Positions 12,456 to 23,471 of a DNA stretch of 64,000 bases are shown piece by piece; within the stretch, counting starts at the first letter, position 1, and each line of letters starts with the position of its first letter. Source of the stretch: Galaxea fascicularis (taxonomy: Eukaryota > Cnidaria > Anthozoa > Scleractinia > Euphylliidae); assembly GCA_948470475.1 (NCBI GenBank), contig OX419337.1, positions 3,645,482 to 3,709,481 of the forward strand, written 5' to 3'. A model generated the notes under the pieces. That model was given only the letters and a program-made list of their open reading frames with translations. It made no database searches and was not told the origin of the DNA. Both the position numbers and the translations under genes were made by a program.

Positions 12456-13146
12456 GGTAGTTTGCACAGTTTACGTGAATGAATCGAGTAAGGTACAGCC
12501 GACATAGTGGAAGTTTGGATCAAATGCATGTGGTATCCGCTACGCTTTTCAAAATTTGGAATTTCTCAGAAGTGAACTTAACTATAAGATGCTGCACAGC
12601 TTAGCAGGATCATAGATAGGGTACATAAAGTTAATGTTATTTGTGCAAAGCATCAGTCCGATCACCACTCAATTAAAAATTCAACAAAGAATTGACAGAC
12701 TTGAGGAATCACCGAAACGGCGAAGTTTTTCAATAGCTCCTGAAAATGGGAGATTTGGAGGACGCAAAGACAATTGAACATAATTGCAGAGATTCAACGG
12801 GAAATGACGTAAGAGTCGAACATGTCCCTTGCATGTCCTGGCAAATCACTGCAGTTTGGACTGTTATTGGTACACTTAAGTACCAATTGTAAAGTTGCGT
12901 TTATGCCTTGAATATTGCTTTGAAATGTTCCCCGGTTTCAATACTACTATAATGGTCCCGCTTTTCACACAGGAAATAGCTGGTGTTCGACTTGTCTACT
13001 GAGATAGGGGTGACATTTACTTGAATTCAGGTCATCATTAATTATAACACACAGTAACCAGTTGAACGATTGCTGTATTACGCAAATCAACATTTCAAGG
13101 GACCAGGGACCAGGTACCCGGTACCATACTGTAGTTATTTCTTAAG

Positions 13147-13302
13147 TCACCAGAAAAATTCATTTGCGAGCCATTTTAATTTGTAAGATTCCCGTGTTTT
13201 GAGACTTGAAGACCTCCAAAACGGAGTTGTTGTTCGTCGCTTGTACTGCCTCGTTTTCCTCTTTTTCCGTGGTCGAATGTCCTTTATGGTTACCTTCTCC
13301 AT
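13147..13302 (-). CDS. Small very basic ORF, 51 aa
   Basis: ATG at 13302 in good context (AAAAAATGG), stop at 13147. The N-terminal part is strongly basic (DIRPRKKRKTRQYKRR), resembling a nuclear-localisation or nucleic-acid-binding peptide. It lies just downstream of the transposase gene on the same strand. It may be chance, part of the transposase 3' UTR, or a small third gene of the transposon. There is no family match. Confidence 0.2.
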   Translation of the reverse strand: MEKVTIKDIRPRKKRKTRQYKRRTTTPFWRSSSLKTRESYKLKWLANEFFW

Positions 13303-13324
13303 TTTTTACTGAAAAAAGCTGTTT

Positions 13325-13330
13325 TTTATT
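13325..13330 (-). terminator. Candidate polyadenylation signal, transposase gene
   Basis: AATAAA on the minus strand, 360 bp after the transposase stop codon. Confidence 0.4.
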
Positions 13331-13689
13331 ATCAAGGGAGGAGAAATTTCAAGTCTTCATGCTAGAGAAATCGGGATAAGCTCCGGCCTGATAGCCCACT
13401 GGGCTCGTACGCAGATATAACCTTTACCTTTAGTTACTAAAGTTACTGATTTAACTGCATAGATGAAAGCGAACTACTGATAAGTTACGTGGGTATTTTC
13501 TTATCTTCCTAGCAATGGGTTTGATACTTCATTATTCGAGACAGACAAGCATCTTATCCACAGATAGTGTGGATAACATGGACACAGATACCAAGACAGA
13601 CCTTCAAGATTTCAACTCTGGTGACTTCTTTACCCGTTGAAGATGGAGAAATTAAAATCAAAGGTTTCTCCTGACTTGCAAAGAGGCAC

Positions 13690-16600
13690 TCACGCCGAGT
13701 CGGAATCTGAAAGGTCTGTGTCGGAATCATCGTCGCTGCCATATTCGGCATTAAGAATTGAACGAAGATCCTCAAGGACATCCTCTTTCTCTAATTCATT
13801 ATCATCTTGATCAACATCTTCGCCATCATCTCTATCATCACCATCATTATCACGCTCCTCAGCAAGGCCACCACCACCACTTCCTTCCACTGGTGCCGTT
13901 AAAATGCCTGCTTCTGCGTCTTCTCTTTCATCACTATGTCGAGCAAAGAGGTTCTGGAGATGAATAGAGAATGCTTCCAGCTCGTCGTGCTTGGACAGGA
14001 CAATGGACAACAAACCGCGGGAGTGTGAATCCGTACTTCCTGCCAGCTGCTTTGACCAGGAATCTAGAACGCCAAGCTGACGCTGGTAAAAAGTGGCAAC
14101 TCTCTTTATTTCTTCCTTAATGAGGTCAGACTCTTCTGCACATCTTTTCATTAAGTGATTCAAATCAATGATTTGCCGTTTGATGCAGTACGGTACACCA
14201 CGCGACGATAAACTGGAATCATCGAGTGTATTCCACAAGGAAGAATTGATGTCCAATGCTTCCTGGAGGATGATCTTTTGAGGATATTTGCATCCCGTCA
14301 AGGCTTCTCCCCGCCCGTACTGCTTAATCAGCTGCTGCATTGAATTTGTTGTCTTAGAAATCTGGCCACAGAGCTTTTTGGCAATAGCTTGTCCATCTGA
14401 AAAGAGAATACAGCAGGAAAAAAAGGAATTACTTTTTGTTGCGAGTACATAATTGTACTGACAATCACTGGTGCAGGTACCATTTCAAGGCAGATCGATG
14501 ACATCAAAGCACTGACGACAATTTCCCGAGCATATTTCATAAATTAGCTCGAGCTGGGAAATGAGAGCACGCGGTGCACGCACATAATTACAGAGGAGCA
14601 GATATAAAACGGATCCTTTCATGTATAGTCATCATTACATTACCTGCATACTTTTTCATAAGCTGTAAAAGGAACCACCTCTCGGAACATTTGCTGTGCA
14701 TAGAAAGGAGCAAATTCCTTCGGCGCTTATCTTCTTGCTCCTTGAGGTAACTCAGGTAGGTTTCACTATTTGGAGGCCAACGACGCCCACCATTCTCCAT
14801 CTTCTTGAGTTCTTCGTCCAAGCTAAAAAAGGGAAGCACCGCTAAGAGGGATGTCGATCGGTCAAGATTTTAGGTCCGCTAAAAAAGAGTTACCCTACCG
14901 GTTTAATTGAGCTGTTAATATCTGCCACGTGTCAGAACCAGATACACACTCGGAAAGACTTGTTCTGAAATCAGTAAAACAAAAAGAGATCATTATCAAA
15001 CTCGTTGGTCAAGATAAAAGAGAAGTAAGCAAATGATTTGGCAATAGCCTAATTTCGATACCCTAAAATTCAGCCTAAGACAATAGAAATCACTGTGAGG
15101 CTCTCGGGGAAAAAAACCCCAAAAGTCTACAGTTCATTCCAAAGAGCCTCGTGCTGAGGTATGCTGTTTAGGGCTGAATTTTAATATATCAAGATTTGGC
15201 TATTTATGTTGCCGGTCTCTACCATCAAAGAGCAAAATCCATTAAATATATAAGAATAAAAATACCCAAGTTCATATGACACTACCTCACAGTATAGTAC
15301 TGTTTTAACTTTTCAGGATATCCTGCTGGAGCAGAATGATCTGTAAAATAAAAAATTGCAATGATTAAGATAACAATGGCAATAACGGTGGTAAGGGTGC
15401 AGACGTGGATGATGGTCAACGTCATGATACCATAACGAAAAACGGTATCAATTTGATAATCAACAGGGTGATAATGACCACTATCAGGAGGATAATGATG
15501 ATGATGATGATGATGATGATGACAATGATAGGTGGACTTTGCAATGTGCAAGAACTAAGGCTCACTTTTCCACATTTGATGTTAACAGGGACAAATATGT
15601 GTTGGGAAGAGAGCATATTCGTTAATAGTAACTTGCCAGCTTTTGTAGTGGTCTTTGCGGATTCCTGAAGGATAGATTCCTTTTCCGCTTTTGTCCATTC
15701 CTCCACCGTTGTTGGTTCCACTTCTGCACCTGTAAATGTAGTTGTAGTTGTCAAATTGTATCACTAACTAGACAGCTGTCAATATTAACATCGAACTGGT
15801 AAAATAATTTCGAAAAAAAATTTACTGTTTCAGAAATCAATTTGCTAGTTAAAATTGCATAATTTCAAGCTCCTACTTTGAAATTGAGTGGTGATTAGCC
15901 CTTTCTTTAGCATTACGGTTTTTTTTTTCAGTATTACTGAATTACAATGTTGTCTCAAATACTTAAAGTAGTATTCTTGTAGCCGTATCCACTTTCAATT
16001 ATCAGGATAATTGTACTTGGACCAAACCTGTTTCATTAAGCTTGCGTAGAAGCAATGCCAGCTGATCTTCAGTTTCTTTCCTTGTTTGTGCAGCTTTTTT
16101 TAAGTGGTCACAGAGACGCTCACCTATAACAAGGTACACCAAAGTAGAAAGAAGCCCTGTCAACTATTAAATAATTTTTATGAGAACGTTTGGTGTTTTT
16201 AACTTTTTAGCCACGTTTTAGCCATGCAAATATATGTTATTGTTATTAGAATACTTATCACCACTAAAGCAGTGCTTTGAAGATTACTTCTGAGGCAAAT
16301 GCATGTTATGTGAAAACACACCAATATTTGAAATAGACTTTTTGGCATAATGCACTAAAAAGTCAGTCAATGTATCCACTCTGTGGGAAGGAGTCATCTC
16401 TTTTGTGATCTTTGCCGTTGGCCTTAAGTAGGACCACATCCTTTCCATCACTTCGCCATCACTCAAACCAAAGCCCTCCAGCCGTTTCCCACTGTATGCG
16501 ACCTGCCAAAACAATAAGTGAGATTAAGTGAGATTTCATCAATTAATATCAACCAAGTCAACAAAACTGTGAGAAAAACCTCACAACAAAACATGCAAAG

Positions 16601-19600
16601 GCTATCTAAGTTATTGTGATCATGCCATAACAAATTCACCTATTAAGAATATTGTAATTATATATCCCACAAGAACCTTAAAAGACTGTTCATGCACCTG
16701 ACATGAGACCTTGTGACCATAGCAGTGAAATGCAGGGATTGCCACCACAACATTGTCCAGAAGATTTTCTTGGTGAGTACTCTAGAAATGATACCAATAA
16801 TGAAGTCACTTTAAAACACAAACATGTACAATGTAACACTCAAAGCAGAGGCCTGCATACCTTATTATATGCCTGGTGTTTGTTGTTTTGTATAATGCAT
16901 GATTGGCTATGTGCAGCGAAACACTGGGACATTATTCTCCCATAATGGCCATGGCCCAATTACGGATTATTCAAATTAGAAAAGGAAAAAAACAAAAGGT
17001 CATCCAAAGGCCACATTTGTTTTATGTACATTAAAAATTGTTGCCACTAGAGCAAAAAACTGAAAACACGAACTGAAAAACTGTTGGTGAAAAGTTGACT
17101 TGGGTTTGGAAAAATTAAAGCATAAATTACCGTGAAATGATGACTTCTGCTTGATTTAAGTTTTTAGAACCATTGTGTTAGACATATAGTACAATAAATC
17201 TCAAACCTCGGCTTGGCCGTATTGACCTTGCCGTTACTTGGTCAATACGGCAAGGCCTGAGTTTGAGATATTCAGGTAATGATCTCACTCTTGGTTTTTA
17301 AGTAGTTAACAATAAATGGAAGAAGCAATGACTGCAAAAAACACAGTGTAAAGTGACACTCTTGTAGCTATAAGAGACACCTTAAGATGAGATTCCAAAA
17401 CACATGCAATGTCATAGAAAAAGTACACAGTTATGCCCTTATCATGAACCAGTTCCTTAATCCATTTTAGCAGGAACACCGCATTTCCAATTCTACAAAA
17501 TAAGAAGATAACATTATAAGTTAGTTACTTAATACTAATTATAATAAACTTTGACCATTTCATTTAACACAGAAAGCAGTACAGGTAACTGTGTCGTATA
17601 ACTACTATTACATAATGCAGACATTGTTCTTTAATAAAGCTAACAAAGTCTACAGAACATGATGAAACTGTACACAAATTCAGTGGACTGGATGGGTACA
17701 TGGAGGAAGTGAAAACATGTACACTGAATATAATCATTATATGTCACCCTAAAATGTAACAGGTACATCTACATACTCTTCTCCTCTCTTTAAACTGAAG
17801 AATTTAAGGGGAACTTCATGTCTGCAGCCAGCACCAAAAAGGGCAGTCTCATCCAACTTTTTGGACTTAATTTTTGACCGGAGATTAGACCCTGCTTGGA
17901 ATTGATTGCATGATTCCTATAATAATGATTTGAAAAGAATAGTAACATGATAACTAAAATATTTTTTGCAGTCACTTCTTTTGAACATCAAATCATCCTA
18001 TCCAACTACATCCTTACGGATATCTGAAAAGAGTCTGTACATTGTAAGTTTGTGTTACATTATACTATGAAATGTCATTTCCAAACAGTCGACAAGTATT
18101 GCACTGTCATCTACACAGCAGCCCTTTGCTGAATAATGATATAAACATCAATGTGACAGCCCCTCCTCCTTCACCCGGGCTTGGGACCGGCAAGAGTGCA
18201 CACACACATACACTAAACTGACAACACCAAAAACAACAACAACAAAAACAAAATCTCTTGGCGGAGTTAACTGTCACATGAGTTCACTTAACAAAGACAT
18301 AATTTATGACGAAATAAATTGGTAATAGCATGCCTTATGGTTGAGACTTACTTTAAGCACTTACTGAGAGTAACTGTAATGCTCAGAGTGCTCTCTAAAC
18401 TTACCAAGTGTACATAATATAACTTGATAGTGCACAGCTAATAGGAACCAATTAAACTTGTGTGAGGAAAAAATTTCCTGCAAGGTGATTTGCTTACTCC
18501 ATGATCAGTGTGCAATACAATTTTATTGGAATCTGGGCATGCTTACACTGTATGCATATTGAATTCTATTGCATTAGCTCTGGTAGCTATGTTATAAATA
18601 AATTTATGTAGAACCCACACCTACATCAACAAACCTATGGAAGGGTTACTGCAACATAATTCAAACAACAACATTAGAAAAACTCACAATTGCTCTAGAT
18701 GTTGACTTTTTGTTGTAAGAAGACAAAAATGAGTCAACCTTCCCTTGCTCAATAAACATTGTCTCTCCATGATTAGCTGCTTTGGCACTAGTCCCAGCAC
18801 TGCACTTTCTTACACATCCAAACAGTGCATCAATAGAAATATACATGTTGCCATTTTCCTAGAAGAATAGCAGGTTGAGATTTTATTATATGAACATCAT
18901 ACAGTAGGATACAGTACTTTGGATTTACACATTGGATTTACCACTTCACACAACACAAATTAAAACATTACAATAAAGAATATTACAATTCAAAACACTG
19001 AACATACTGAAATCAAAACTTTACATACTGCAAATAAGGCTGGGACAAAAAAATTGCTATTATTAGTTTATTTAAAAAAAAAATTGAAGCAAACCTTAGG
19101 GCAGGCGGGACATTCATGTTCTTCACCAAAGCAGTTATTGAAATTGGAGAGATTGTCAATGATGCTTTTCAAAAACCTAAACTCTCCAAAGCATTCTCCC
19201 ACTAGAATTCTGTAAGCATCCTTCACCTACAAACAGGGAGCATCAATACAAGTTAATCTCAGGACAAATGACAGTAGAGAGAGATGAAATCAATAAAGAT
19301 ACAAAACTATTTAGAGACACAGTCTCGTAGTGCAACATAGATAAAAAAGGCAGTATGCAATACCCTCTGTGAAGCCTTTATTTAAAAGGAATGGTAGAGA
19401 AAACAAAAGAACATGCAAACAACAGAAACAATGTCTGGCTAGCCATTACAACAATTGGGTTGCAAATGAAATCCCAGGTTCTGAACAGGTGCATGCCTTC
19501 AATAAAGGAATGAACTCTTCATTACTTAAACTAAAGATCATGATTGCTAATAAAAGTTAGGTGTATTTCATTGCAATGCCTGAGATAACCATGATGGGCA

Positions 19601-21338
19601 AGTTTAGCCAGCCAGCTAAAATGTCATTATAATATTATGCTTTAAGAGTGATGGTGAAATGTCATAGGCTATTTGATGAAAGAACATAAACAAGAAACGT
19701 AAAATATATTAAACACTTAACTTACATAAGCTTTAGAAAGAGATGGAGCCATCCACTGGAGTGCTTGATAAATGCTTTTTAGCGACACCCTGCACTCCAG
19801 AAAGAGATAATGAAGGAGCATCATCAATCCTTGATCAAATGCAACTTGAGGCTGTTTGGGAGAGGATGGCCAAAAACCATTTCTAACCAGGGTGGCAGCT
19901 TCAGACTCATGCTCACAAAACTTAACTTTTATTGCATACTGTCCTGCAAAAAGAAAGTGTATAAGGCTGTGTGGTAGCTATTTCTACTGTACATATTGGC
20001 TAATTCATCATGTAGGGCTATTCTAAAGAAGAAAGAGCACAAATATCAACATAAATAACAAAAAAAAGTGAACTATTTTGTAACAGTTGGGAGTAACCTT
20101 TTGGCAAAACAAATACAAACAAGATTAAGAAAGCAATTACAATTAATTTAACCAAGTAATATAGTGGTTTCAATAACTTTTTAAATAGCTGTCTAGGCCA
20201 ACCAAAGTAGGCAGTGATCTGAACAATTTTTTTAATCATCTGGGTGAAAATCTAGATAAAGTAGGCCGCAGTGAGAGGTAAATTCAGACAAAGTAGGTGC
20301 CGGTTTTCGCTGATTGCCAGCTTCTGATGAAATCCCAGGTAATAGTTTGATAATACCTAATGGAGCCAATAAACCTCTAGCACTGTGTGAGGAATTGCCA
20401 AACACATGTCCCAGTATCAGAACAGTTTTTTGCTCTTATATTTTAATGGAAAAATGTGAGAACACGTTAATACATAGGTGTGACCACTATTTACTTACCA
20501 GTTATACCAATTGCTGTAATTTCACGGATATATCCGTGATTGTTATTGTGAGGTGTCGTCCAAACGCATTCATTAAGTACATAAGGAAGGTATCTACCAT
20601 CCTGAATGAAAAAGGGGAAAAATGAAGAATAGGGAAAAATCACAAGCAACAGACACTTCCACACATGTACAATCGAGCTCAAGCTAGTTTCTATAGTATG
20701 CAAAAAACAAATAGTCACACCTAGTCTGAAGCAAATAATTCTCATTTAGCCTGTTCCAGTAAAGAAAAAAATCCTATGTAAGCTTACTTTTAATAATTAT
20801 GTCTTTATTCATGCGTTGTAAAGTAGTACAGTACACCAACCTTCCAAAATTCTGGATAGTGTAGGGATCTACCTCCAGCATGAACAGTTTCTATGTGCTC
20901 TTCACACAAAAACTGTCCAGGGCCACAGTGGAGGCATCTCCCAAAAGCATCCTTTCCACAAGAAGGAATGACACATTTCTGTCCTTCTTGCAACGCCTGC
21001 CGATATAGAAGGGCAGACACAAGTCCTTGCCTAATATCCACCCAGGAAGTAGCAAGTCTTGCCTTTCTCTCACGGTAGGCCTGTAGCTTCTTTTTCAAAC
21101 GAACTCTGCGAATTATAGGTTTCCTCTGGGTGGTTTCCTCAATCTCCTGAATATCGTCAGTATCGTCGCCAAAATTCTCTTCCACTTCCACATCACCTAA
21201 GCTATAACCCGAAGACGAGGCCTGTTGAACAGCACAACGAAGCGGAACACTTCGCTTTGATTTTTTAACTGCCTTACCTCCTTTAAACTGCACAACAGTT
21301 ACCCTCTTTTTAGCTCGGAAATCTCGTCGAGGAGGCAT
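13690..21338 (-). CDS. KDZ-type transposase, 944 aa, 15 exons
   Basis: Exons (minus order): 21338-20841, 20601-20499, 19943-19726, 19226-19095, 18858-18688, 17916-17777, 17492-17381, 16781-16698, 16502-16322, 16123-16028, 15729-15637, 15340-15286, 14964-14899, 14822-14644, 14396-13690. All phases agree and no stop interrupts. Residues 1-35 and 70-95 are basic. Cys/His cluster C122-C127-C135-C138-C145-H148-H153 matches the zinc-binding CxC modules of KDZ proteins. Family signatures follow: CEHESEAATLVRNGFWPSSP, ECPACPK + SIDALFG (D327), LDETALFGAGCRHE, FYDIACVLESHL (D448), AIPAFHCYGHKVSCQ, GFGLSDGEVMERMWSYL (E503/E506), KEMTPSHRVD. D327, D448 and E503 or E506 are the likely catalytic triad. 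A helical region follows, then a very acidic tail (residues about 890-944). The start is the first in-frame ATG (MPPRRDF); upstream codons are non-ATG. Intron 11 reads GC-AG (G|GCAAGT). It should cut and insert this transposon. Confidence 0.9.
15061..15184. repeat. Small inverted-repeat insertion in transposase intron 13
   Basis: Ends CCCTAAAATTCAGCCTA and TAGGGCTGAATTTTA are inverted copies about 120 bp apart with no coding content. Likely a short MITE remnant. Confidence 0.4.
15490..15530 (+). repeat. GAT/ATG trinucleotide microsatellite
   Basis: Run of about ten GAT units in the intron between transposase exons 11 and 12. Confidence 0.8.
17199..17268. repeat. Foldback repeat in transposase intron 7
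   Basis: Arms TCTCAAACCTCGGCTTGGCC and its near complement surround TATTGACC/GGTCAATA. The arms pair over about 28 bp. Confidence 0.65.
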
Positions 21339-21411
21339 AATGGCGACGGAACAAAATTCTTTCACCAAGGGCTACCATTGACTTAGAAACCTGGCCTTTC
21401 CTTCTTTCCTG

Positions 21412-21505
21412 GTAGGTAAACAGGGCCTACTTCAACCGTTTGCATGCGGTAATTAGATGTTAATTGAATCCGCTTACATGCGGTAGATTACACGAGAATC
21501 GGGTG
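21412..21505 (-). repeat. Right terminal inverted repeat (94 bp)
   Basis: Exact reverse complement of 2461-2554. The paired CCGCATGnAAnCGG motifs map to 21470-21483 and 21436-21449. The transposase ATG lies 73 bp inside this repeat, so the promoter probably overlaps it. Confidence 0.95.
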
Positions 21506-21512
21506 CCAATAT
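21506..21512. repeat. Target-site duplication, right copy
   Basis: CCAATAT directly follows the right terminal repeat and matches 2454-2460. Confidence 0.85.
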
Positions 21513-23204
21513 GGGGGTAACTCCAAGCTGAAAATGGAGTCAGGTTACCATAAGTACATGTATGTACTTCAACTGGTTGGTTTTACGCTACGGTCTCTTG
21601 ATTCCATTTTCCTATCTAAAAAAGTAAACTACAGCACATGCATCGCAGCGGAAAACCTTTTACCAGTTTAGTTTCTGTTTGTTACGTTCCTGGATCACAA
21701 CTGTGAGCAACTCCTTTATCCGGTTAAATTGCACAAGCAATTTTGTTTGACTCAACAACTTCTGTTTGCGTAAGAGCTTCCAAAGATAAAACTTTCGTTT
21801 CCAATGCTAATTTAGAGGGTGACGGAACGTTTTTGTTTTGTTCAAACGTGGCGTGTTTCGAAGAGTGACTGTCTTGTAGTTGTACACGGTTTGTAGGTCT
21901 CTGGATCCTTGCGTGATTATTCAAATTCTCTACAGGCACGCAACACTGAGGCTCTGTGACAGACTGGAAGGCTGACATGTGGTTTTGCGGTTATGGCGAT
22001 AAAAAAATACTCATCCTGTGCCAACAGCAGTTGTCACGCATAGTTAATTGAAGTAACTCCAGAGTCATTACGGCCACATCTTTTCAGGCCTCATGTACAC
22101 GGCAACGTTTACGTATAGTTTTATTGGGTCCGTACGAATCCTACACTCGCCTACAAATTGTTATAATCCGACTTTACGAAAAGCTTTCGTACGCCTTTCC
22201 CCATGTTGGAAATTTGTTCGCTTTTGAAGAGAATGAATATAATGCTCTGACGCCAAAATACTAATTGCACAAATACTAGGTCAGAAAATGTCTACAACAG
22301 TACGCGATAGAGAAGAGACCTTGACTCATTTTTTTTTTTATACACTACTGGGACTTAATTTGCAGCTCACAGTATGAGCAGTACAGCACATGGTCGGAAG
22401 AGTCCTCAAGAAAAACGGCGCCTGCGAAAAAAAAACTAAAAAGCTCTTTACCCTTTGAACAATTGTTCAGAACTTACCACAACAACCACAAAATCCAAAA
22501 TTTTCTTGTTTTTTTTTCTTTAAGCCTGCGCCATCCTATTTCTGATTGGCTTAAAGCTTCGCGCTAAAATCACGTGTGTTAAAAACCGATCAAAGTTCAT
22601 TTTTACCACGTCTAAATAAAGCAAGAATAAAGCCAATAAAGCAAAAAGCCAATGGTGTTCTTTCAAAATTTAATTTAACAATACAGATATCACAGTACCA
22701 AACGCACTGAAGAAAACAAGACCGACCTGTATATCACACAAGGATAACCGATCATACAGTTTAAAAAAAGCAAAATGCCTAGAGTGGTCCAGACAAATCA
22801 TCTCATCAATGTAAACATGGGTAACAGTTCGACTGAGATCATTTGCCATTGCTTTTAAGAATCCGCCAAAATGATAATGGCCGAGCGTGTGAGGCTAACA
22901 GAATTAACTGGAAATAGCATAACCAGCAATAAAGATTCACTTTAATAGCGTGACGTAACACATCACATCGAGAAACCTGGCGCAAGTTTGCGTGACTAGG
23001 GAACAAAATTGCAAACTATTGCTTAGGACAAGGAATTGACCTGAAATGGAGTGATATATAATTAACGTGCCCGTAAATTAGCGCGAAGAAAAGAGTTCAT
23101 TTCTTTCAAAGTGTGCGTTACAAAACCTCCCCTCCACAAACCCACACGCGTCTCCGTCAGTGCAGTGGTAAAGGAATAGGGCGTTAGCAAACAGAGCTCT
23201 CACA
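21513..23204. other. Gene-free stretch right of the transposon
   Basis: No exon I can support. The open frame at 21724-21978 (minus) lacks domain or splice support. Continuous AT-rich sequence. Confidence 0.4.
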
Positions 23205-23471
23205 AAGGCCCTGGCAAACGAGGACACATTGTTGCGGACACATTGTTGCTCATGATATTTCTTGGGCGTGCAAACGTGTTTCCATGCTGCGCAAACGGGG
23301 AAACATTTGTTGCGAACACAAAATGTTTCTGAACAAAATAAAAAACATTTTTTGTTTTCCGGACACAAAATTTGTTTCCGCAACAAATGTTGCGTGCGCG
23401 GGCAAACGGGGAAATATTTGTGTCGGCAACAATGTGTCCCCAACCAATGTGTCCTTGTTTGCCAGGGCCTT
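23205..23471. mobile_element. MITE, 267 bp, overlapping a stop codon
   Basis: Terminal inverted repeats of about 30 bp begin AAGGCCCTGGCAAAC and run through GGACACATTG. The interior is built of repeated GGAAACATTTGTTGC-like words in both orientations. No clear target duplication was found. The right end overlaps the last codon of the gene at 23470-28389. Confidence 0.75.

Larger units (their letters stand above)
2461..21505. mobile_element. Complete KDZ-type DNA transposon, 19 kb, two genes
   Basis: The element is bounded by perfect 94-bp inverted repeats and a CCAATAT target duplication. It contains two genes that start near the ends and converge: an accessory DNA-binding-type protein (2684-9371, plus) and a KDZ transposase (13690-21338, minus). 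KDZ transposases (Kyakuja, Dileera, Zisupton) are DDE/RNase H-fold enzymes known from fungi, algae, fish and other eukaryotes. Introns carry smaller inverted-repeat elements (3169-3633, 17199-17268), and the middle carries tandem repeats (11338-12455). Intact reading frames with perfect ends point to a recent insertion. Classification rests on motif memory; structure is read directly. Confidence 0.9.
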
